Shown in pieces: positions 59,255-64,000 of a DNA stretch of 64,000 nt; position 1 is the stretch's first letter; each line of letters starts with the position of its first letter. The translations under genes were made by a program, and so were the position numbers. A model generated the notes under the pieces. That model did no database searches and had not been told where the DNA came from. It saw only the letters and a program-made list of their open reading frames with translations. The stretch is from Bacillus sp. OV166 (GTDB lineage Bacteria; Bacillota; Bacilli; Bacillales; Cytobacillaceae): assembly GCF_900177675.1 (NCBI RefSeq), contig NZ_FXWM01000001.1:2799001-2863000 (forward strand). Direction: 5' to 3'.

Positions 59255-60427
59255 ATGGCTAAATCAAATAACTTGCTTATATTTATATTGGTCATAGGGG
59301 TTTTTGGTATCTTAAGTACCGAGATGGGGATTGTTGGTATATTACCTGTAATTGCTGACACCTTTCATATCAGTGTGTCTAAAGCAGGATTGCTTGTAAG
59401 TCTTTTTGCACTTGTTGTTGCAATATCGGGTCCCACGATGCCGTTAATGTTTTCTGGTATAAACCGCAAAAAGGTCATGTTACTTGTACTTGGCATTTTC
59501 ATCTTAGGAAATATTGTCTCAATGCTTACATCAAACTTTACGATTTTATTAATCGCCCGTGTCATTCCTGCTTTTTTTCACCCCATTTATATCTCTTTAG
59601 CTTTGACAGTGGCCGCTACATCAGGTACTTCAGAAGAAGCAAGAAAATCTATATCTAAAATAATGATGGCAGTTTCTGCTGGTATGATCCTTGGTGTACC
59701 GATTGTTACTTTTATAGCGAATGTAGCTTCATTAGAATTGGCGATGTCATTCTTTGCTATCGTTAATGCCATTGCATTCATAGTTACCTTGCTTTTTGTA
59801 CCATCTATGCCCGTAGAACATAGAATCTCTTACGGAGCACAAGTAAGTGTATTAAAAAAACCTATTATTTGGTTATCAATTGCTACTGTCATTTTTATTA
59901 ATTCAGCAGTTTCTGGGGTTTATAGTTACGTTGCTGAGTATCTTGGAAACTTCGCTCATATATCTGGGAAAACCTTGAGTTTGGTATTATTCCTTTTTGG
60001 TATAACCAGTCTTGTTGGAAACATCGTGGCGGGGAGGTTACTTGCTAAAAACACTCTTAAAACTGTAGTAACTTTCCCAATCGTATTAGGAATAGTTTAC
60101 ATTCTAGCATTCTTAATGACTAATTTCATTGGGCCCATAGCTATAATATTTGTTTTGATTTGGGGAGTATTATTTGCTATAGGAAATAATATTAGTCAAT
60201 ATTGGATTGCGTCTGCAGCTCCTGAAGTTCCTGATTTCGCCAATGGATTGTTTCTAACTTGCGGCAACTTAGGAATAACAATTGGTACTGCTGTAAGTGG
60301 GTTAATTATATCAGGAATGGGTGTACAGTACGTATTATTAGGGGGTTCGGTATTCTTGTTATTAGGCTTATCATCTATTATACTAAGAACCTACAGGAAT
60401 AGCCCTATAAAACAACTTTCAAAATAA
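59255..60427 (+). CDS. MFS transporter, DHA1-type drug/metabolite exporter
   Basis: 390 residues, 12 hydrophobic helices. ATG at 59255 is 8 bases after TTTAGGGAG; an in-frame GTG is one codon upstream. GILSTEMGIVGILPVIADTF and SKAGLLVSLFALVVAISGP, motif A-like INRKKVML, and GMILGVPIVTFIA (motif C-like) are typical of the AraJ/YdhP/PbuE group of proton-driven exporters. It probably exports the compound sensed by the neighbouring TetR protein. Confidence 0.88.
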   Translation: MAKSNNLLIFILVIGVFGILSTEMGIVGILPVIADTFHISVSKAGLLVSLFALVVAISGPTMPLMFSGINRKKVMLLVLGIFILGNIVSMLTSNFTILLIARVIPAFFHPIYISLALTVAATSGTSEEARKSISKIMMAVSAGMILGVPIVTFIANVASLELAMSFFAIVNAIAFIVTLLFVPSMPVEHRISYGAQVSVLKKPIIWLSIATVIFINSAVSGVYSYVAEYLGNFAHISGKTLSLVLFLFGITSLVGNIVAGRLLAKNTLKTVVTFPIVLGIVYILAFLMTNFIGPIAIIFVLIWGVLFAIGNNISQYWIASAAPEVPDFANGLFLTCGNLGITIGTAVSGLIISGMGVQYVLLGGSVFLLLGLSSIILRTYRNSPIKQLSK

Positions 60428-60437
60428 GGAATTAAAT

Positions 60438-60461
60438 AAGCTGTCAATTGGCAGCTTTTTA
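60438..60461 (+). terminator. Rho-independent terminator of the MFS gene
   Basis: AAGCTG / CAGCTT around TCAATTGG with five T residues. Confidence 0.8.
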
Positions 60462-60586
60462 TTTTAGAATGGGTGGATAATTAACAATTTTAATCTATTT
60501 GACATGCACAAAATACATGCATTTAGTTGCCAATGTTTTTTTTATGGCCAAGTATTAGTGTTTGAACTATGTTTTTTTTGAAAGCA

Positions 60587-60630
60587 AAACCCTGATTTCC
60601 TTAGATAAAGAAGGAGATCAGGGTTTTTTG
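60587..60630. terminator. Terminator between MFS and TetR genes
   Basis: AACCCTGATTTCCTT / AAGGAGATCAGGGTT with T6 on the + strand; its left arm matches 58969. Confidence 0.85.
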
Positions 60631-60646
60631 TTATTTGATTTTTTAA

Positions 60647-61192
60647 CTATACAATTCTTTCTATCAAAATACCCACTTGTTCCGCCATAATATGAGGCGT
60701 ATAAGGCATTCCATTCATGAACCACCACTCCACTATTTCCACATAAGCACCTGCAATAAATCGAAGAATAACTTCTTCATTTATTCCGTGATTTTTTCCT
60801 TCTGTTACATTAACTTCCCCCTTTAACCCTTCCATGACAAACTCAAGGAACTGCCTACGGAAAGAAGGGGCTCCTTTACTAGCTAACATTGTTGAAAAGA
60901 ATAAATAATGTCTTTCAAAATATTCAAACCAGATCAGATTCCCATCTATAAAATCCATATCTGATGCGGATTCGGCCAAATCCTTTAGTTGGTTGATATG
61001 TTCTTCAATTAGTTTATCGAGTAAATCAAATTTATCCAGGTAATGAAGGTAGATGGTTCTTCTGCTAACATTTGCTCTGTCGGAAATTTCTTGTAGCGTA
61101 ATCTGATCAAAATTTTTTTCAGACATCAGTTCAATAACAGCTTTTTTTATGGCTTCTTGAGATTTGAGTATTCTTCTATCCACCTTAGACAT
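60647..61192 (-). CDS. TetR/AcrR family regulator
   Basis: 181 residues from the ATG at 61192 (MSKVDRRILKSQEAIKKA), the usual TetR start; the frame extends 24 codons upstream without support. HTH: ITLQEISDRANVSRRTIYLH followed by YLDKFDLLDKLIEE. C-terminal ligand domain with ILRFIAGAYVEIVEWW. Divergent from the SnoaL-like genes with an inverted repeat between, so it probably represses them, itself and perhaps the MFS and reductase genes. Its first bases are carried along in each downstream tandem unit. Confidence 0.9.
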   Translation of the reverse strand: MSKVDRRILKSQEAIKKAVIELMSEKNFDQITLQEISDRANVSRRTIYLHYLDKFDLLDKLIEEHINQLKDLAESASDMDFIDGNLIWFEYFERHYLFFSTMLASKGAPSFRRQFLEFVMEGLKGEVNVTEGKNHGINEEVILRFIAGAYVEIVEWWFMNGMPYTPHIMAEQVGILIERIV

Positions 61193-61277
61193 TGTGAGAG
61201 TCACCAAACTTTCTAAAAGATAATTAACAATTTTAATCCATTTGTGCATTATTTCACGAATCAAGGATAATTGACAA

Positions 61278-61305
61278 TTGTATACATTTTGTTTCTATTT
61301 ATAAT
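61278..61305 (+). promoter_or_regulatory. Promoter of SnoaL-like gene 1
   Basis: TTGTAT at 61278 and TATAAT at 61300, 16 bases apart. The same arrangement, with TTGTAG, stands before copies 2 and 3. It overlaps the palindrome GACAATTGTA. Confidence 0.6.
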
Positions 61306-61315
61306 TTTATTTACA

Positions 61316-61355
61316 GATGTCACATAATTCATCAATGCGAATTATTAATGACATC
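61316..61355 (+). promoter_or_regulatory. Probable TetR operator (inverted repeat), unit 1
   Basis: GATGTCACATAATTC and GAATTATTAATGACATC form an imperfect palindrome just downstream of the -10 box. It is repeated at 62033-62072 and 62751-62790. Confidence 0.6.
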
Positions 61356-61444
61356 AAGATAGATGAATAAGAAAACAGTTTTTTGTTCCTAAACTACTCG
61401 CTATAAATCACAGGAACAGAAATTAAAAATAAGGAGGAAATTCC

Positions 61445-61885
61445 ATGTCATTAGAAATTTTACAAGCAAAATCAGAATTAAAAGAATTAGTTGATACATT
61501 CTCAAATTTGGCCGATGAAAAAAACATTCCAGGTCAAATGCCTTTATTTACACCTGATAGCAAAGTTCAAGTGTACATGGGTGATAATTTATTGTTTGAT
61601 ATTTCAGGAACAAAACAACTGGAAGAAGTATTTACAAGTTTCACAGCTAATGTTAAACGTTCATTTCATATGAACGGACAACAAGTTGTCCAAATTGATG
61701 GCGATACTGCAACAGGTATTGCCTACTGCCAAGTTAAATTAGTGAGCGAAGAAGATGGGAAAGAAGTCATCACCGATAGTAGTATTCGATATGACGATGA
61801 GTATGTGCGTCAAAACGGAACTTGGTTAATCAAGACCCGTATTTCTCACTTTTCGATTAATGACAAACGAACATTACAAAGCTAA
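61445..61885 (+). CDS. SnoaL-like / NTF2-fold protein, copy 1
   Basis: 146 residues, ATG behind AAGGAGGAAATTCC. ELKELVDTFSNLADEKNI is the first helix, MPLFTPDSKVQVYMGD and the strands GDTATGIAYCQVKLVS, IRYDDEYVRQNGTWLIKTR give the cone-shaped NTF2 fold. Such proteins bind or isomerise small hydrophobic molecules. Its genes sit between a TetR repressor and aldo/keto reductases, so a shared inducer is likely. Confidence 0.88.
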   Translation: MSLEILQAKSELKELVDTFSNLADEKNIPGQMPLFTPDSKVQVYMGDNLLFDISGTKQLEEVFTSFTANVKRSFHMNGQQVVQIDGDTATGIAYCQVKLVSEEDGKEVITDSSIRYDDEYVRQNGTWLIKTRISHFSINDKRTLQS

Positions 61886-62032
61886 TTTGATTTTTCTATC
61901 CACCTTAGACATGCGGTAGTCACCAAACATTCTAAAAGATTATGAACAATTTTAATCGGTTTGTGCATTATTTCACGGATCAAGGTTAATTGACAATTGT
62001 AGACATTTTGTTTCTGTTTATAATTATATACA

Positions 62033-62072
62033 GATGTCACATAATTCATCAATGCGAATTATTAATGACATC
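62033..62072 (+). promoter_or_regulatory. Probable TetR operator, unit 2
   Basis: Same inverted repeat as at 61316; arms unchanged. Confidence 0.55.
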
Positions 62073-62162
62073 AAGATAGAGGAATAAGAAAACAGTTTTC
62101 TGTTCCTAAACTAGCTCGCTATAAATCACAGGAACAGAAATTAAAAATAAGGAGGAAATTCC

Positions 62163-62603
62163 ATGTCATTAGAAATTTTACAAGCAAAATCAGAATTAAA
62201 AGAATTAGTTGATACATTCTCAAATTTGGCCGATGAAAAAAACATTCCAGGTCAAATGCCTTTATTTACACCTGATACCAAAGTTCAAGTGTACATGGGT
62301 GATAATTTATTGTTTGATATTTCAGGAACAAAACAACTGGAAGAAGTATTCACAAGTTTCACAGCTAATGTTAAACGTTCATTTCATATGAACGGACAAC
62401 AAGTTGTCAAAATTGATGGCGATACTGCAACAGGTATTGCCTACTGCCAAGTTAAATTAGTTAGCGAAGAAGATGGGAAAGAAGTCATCACCGATAGTAG
62501 TATTCGATATGACGATGAGTATGTGCGTCAAAATGGAACTTGGTTAATCAAGACCCGTATTTCTCACTTTTCGATTAATGACAAACGAACATTACAAAGC
62601 TAA
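62163..62603 (+). CDS. SnoaL-like / NTF2-fold protein, copy 2
   Basis: 146 residues, two differences from copy 1 (Thr for Ser in FTPDTKVQ; Lys for Gln in QQVVKIDGD). Same ribosome site and promoter. Because the copies are almost identical at DNA level, the duplication is recent or kept uniform by recombination. Confidence 0.88.
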   Translation: MSLEILQAKSELKELVDTFSNLADEKNIPGQMPLFTPDTKVQVYMGDNLLFDISGTKQLEEVFTSFTANVKRSFHMNGQQVVKIDGDTATGIAYCQVKLVSEEDGKEVITDSSIRYDDEYVRQNGTWLIKTRISHFSINDKRTLQS

Positions 62604-62750
62604 TTTGATTTTTCTATCCACCTTAGACATGCGGTAGTCACCAAACATTCTAAAAGATTATGAACAATTTTAATCGGTTTGTGCATTATTTCACGGATCA
62701 AGGTTAATTGACAATTGTAGACATTTTGTTTCTGTTTATAATTATATACA

Positions 62751-62790
62751 GATGTCACATAATTCATCAATGTGAATTATTAATGACATC
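62751..62790 (+). promoter_or_regulatory. Probable TetR operator, unit 3
   Basis: Same inverted repeat as at 61316, with one change in the spacer (TGTG for TGCG). Confidence 0.55.
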
Positions 62791-62880
62791 AAGATAGAGG
62801 AATAAGAAAACAGTTTTCTGTTCCTAAACTAGCTCGCTATAAATCACAGGAACAGAAATTAAAAATAAGGAGGAAATTCC

Positions 62881-63321
62881 ATGTCATTAGAAATTTTACA
62901 AGCAAAATCAGAATTAAAAGAATTAGTTGATACATTCTCAAATTTGGCCGATGAAAAAAACATTCCAGGTCAAATGCCTTTATTTACACCTGATACCAAA
63001 GTTCAAGTGTACATGGGTGAAAATTTATTGTTTGATATTTCAGGAACAAAACAACTGGAAGAAGTATTCACAAGTTTCACAGCTAATGTTAAACGTTCAT
63101 TTCATATGAACGGACAACAAGTTGTCAAAATTGATGGCGATACTGCCACAGGTATTGCCTACTGCCAAGTTAAATTAGTGAGCGAAGAAGATGGGAAAGA
63201 AGTCATCACCGATAGTAGTATTCGATATGACGATGAGTATGTGCGTCAAAACGGAACTTGGTCAATCAAAACTCGTATTTCTCACTTTTCGATTAATGAC
63301 AAACGAACACTACAAAGCTAA
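62881..63321 (+). CDS. SnoaL-like / NTF2-fold protein, copy 3
   Basis: 146 residues, differing from copy 2 at MGENLL (Glu for Asp) and TWSIKT (Ser for Leu). It is followed after 102 bases by the third aldo/keto reductase, with no terminator between, so the two may be co-transcribed. Confidence 0.88.
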   Translation: MSLEILQAKSELKELVDTFSNLADEKNIPGQMPLFTPDTKVQVYMGENLLFDISGTKQLEEVFTSFTANVKRSFHMNGQQVVKIDGDTATGIAYCQVKLVSEEDGKEVITDSSIRYDDEYVRQNGTWSIKTRISHFSINDKRTLQS

Positions 63322-63423
63322 TTGTTTATAACTGGGAGATTAAAAAGCAAATACCATAGTTATTTACCTTATATATAAATCGAAACTAAATTTTACATGG
63401 ATAGTAAAGGGAGGAACAATTAA

Positions 63424-64000
63424 ATGGAATATGTGAAACTTGGAAATACTAGCTTGGATGTATCTCGGATTTGTCTTGGCTGTATGAGCTTTGGTATAGG
63501 AGAACGGGGAGATTTTCCTTGGGCACTTAATGAGGAGAAAAGTCGTCCTATGATTAAAAAAGCCCTTGAGTTAGGGATCAACTTTTTTGATACAGCGAAT
63601 GTTTATTCAGCTGGAACAAGCGAAGAACTTACTGGAAAAATATTGAAGGAGTATGCCAATCGGGATGAAATTGTCATCACTTCAAAGGTTTTTTACCCAG
63701 TGAATGATCGTCCAAATGGTGCTGGTCTTTCCCGAAAGCATATTATGAGTGAAATTGATAAAACTCTTAAAAGACTGGGAACTGATTATGTAGATCTTTA
63801 TCAGATCCACCGCTGGGATTACAATACTCCGATTGAAGAGACCATGGAAGCATTGCATGATGTGGTGAAAGCTGGTAAGGCGAGGTATATAGGAGCATCT
63901 ACTATATTTGCTTGGCAGTTCTTAAAAGCACAGAATGTCGCTGAGCGTAACGGATGGACCAAGTTTGTAACCATGCAAAACCATTACAACCTCTTATACC
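63424..64000 (+). CDS. Aldo/keto reductase, copy 3 (cut by the window end)
   Basis: The frame from ATG 63424 (site AAGGGAGGAACAATTAA) stays open to the last base, about 192 codons. Starts MEYVKLGNTSLDVSRICLG; FDTANVYSAG, ITSKVFYP and LYQIHRWDYNTP give the catalytic tetrad. Closely related to the copies at 56714 and 57932. The C-terminal part lies outside the window. Confidence 0.92.
   Translation, partial: MEYVKLGNTSLDVSRICLGCMSFGIGERGDFPWALNEEKSRPMIKKALELGINFFDTANVYSAGTSEELTGKILKEYANRDEIVITSKVFYPVNDRPNGAGLSRKHIMSEIDKTLKRLGTDYVDLYQIHRWDYNTPIEETMEALHDVVKAGKARYIGASTIFAWQFLKAQNVAERNGWTKFVTMQNHYNLLY

Larger units (their letters stand above)
61176..63322. repeat. Tandem triplication, unit about 718-720 bases
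   Basis: CTATCCACCTTAGACAT marks the start of each unit at 61176, 61896 and 62614. Each unit holds the first bases of the TetR gene, the shared regulatory region and one SnoaL-like gene. Units 2 and 3 are nearly identical; unit 1 differs more in the TetR-proximal part, as expected if that part is under selection only there. Confidence 0.95.

Noticed and set aside
61491..63109. 60-codon frames inside each SnoaL-like gene
   Set aside because: Shadow frames repeated only because the real gene is triplicated.

Overview
The window is chromosomal DNA of a low-GC, endospore-forming Bacillaceae (Bacillus, Neobacillus or Peribacillus type). The evidence is a complete GerA-type spore germinant receptor operon, strong AGGAGG ribosome sites with frequent GTG/TTG starts, DinR/LexA-type SOS boxes, and Bacillus-type gene sets (azlCD, ytmO-ytnI-ytnJ, YolD, Tn554-type tnpABC). 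The species cannot be fixed from the sequence alone. Region 1 (1-10150) is ordinary core genome with some decay: azlCD, a DUF1801 protein, an aldo/keto reductase fragment, a MarR remnant, an LCM-type methyltransferase, a CBO0543 membrane protein, a threonine aldolase, serA behind a ZTP (pfl) riboswitch, and a germinant receptor operon in B-A-C order. Region 2 (10150-23150) is a sulfur/organic-compound scavenging block: a luciferase-like monooxygenase bounded by direct repeats, an FMN reductase, a YtmO/YtnI/YtnJ set as in the B. subtilis S-(2-succino)cysteine pathway, a complete peptide-type ABC importer (lipoprotein, two permeases, double ATPase) and an M20 amidohydrolase. The importer probably brings in an S-modified cysteine derivative or peptide, the flavin enzymes open it with FMNH2, and the hydrolase removes an N-acyl or carbamoyl group. 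Region 3 (23150-25750) is a scar zone: a 52-bp tandem repeat, an SDR stub and a GC-rich FAD oxidoreductase lacking its C-terminus. Region 4 (25748-33024) is a co-directional set of four uncharacterised genes: a 1176-aa TPR protein, a membrane protein, a PD-(D/E)XK nuclease and a HEPN-like protein. It looks like an undescribed defence or conflict locus. Region 5 (33030-56500) is the most unusual part. About twenty imperfect copies of a repeat built from two palindromic cores around a terminator hairpin separate mostly single small genes (GNAT, zinc ribbon, SUKH immunity, CPCC/HEAT, esterase, P-loop kinase, membrane proteins), in the manner of integron gene cassettes. Several short copies look like core-1/core-2 recombinants. 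The array is interrupted by an inverted-repeat end (36093-36146, partner at 33030-33083), a block of small unknown genes with an SOS-controlled YolD gene (36209-41800), and a Tn554-type tnpA-tnpB-tnpC module (41983-45703, tnpA frameshifted) that abuts a repeat half-site. One repeat carries a MITE-like insertion exactly in the loop of its palindrome. Region 6 (56640-64000) is an amplified module: three aldo/keto reductases, an MFS exporter, a TetR repressor and three tandem 718-bp copies of a SnoaL-like gene with its operator.
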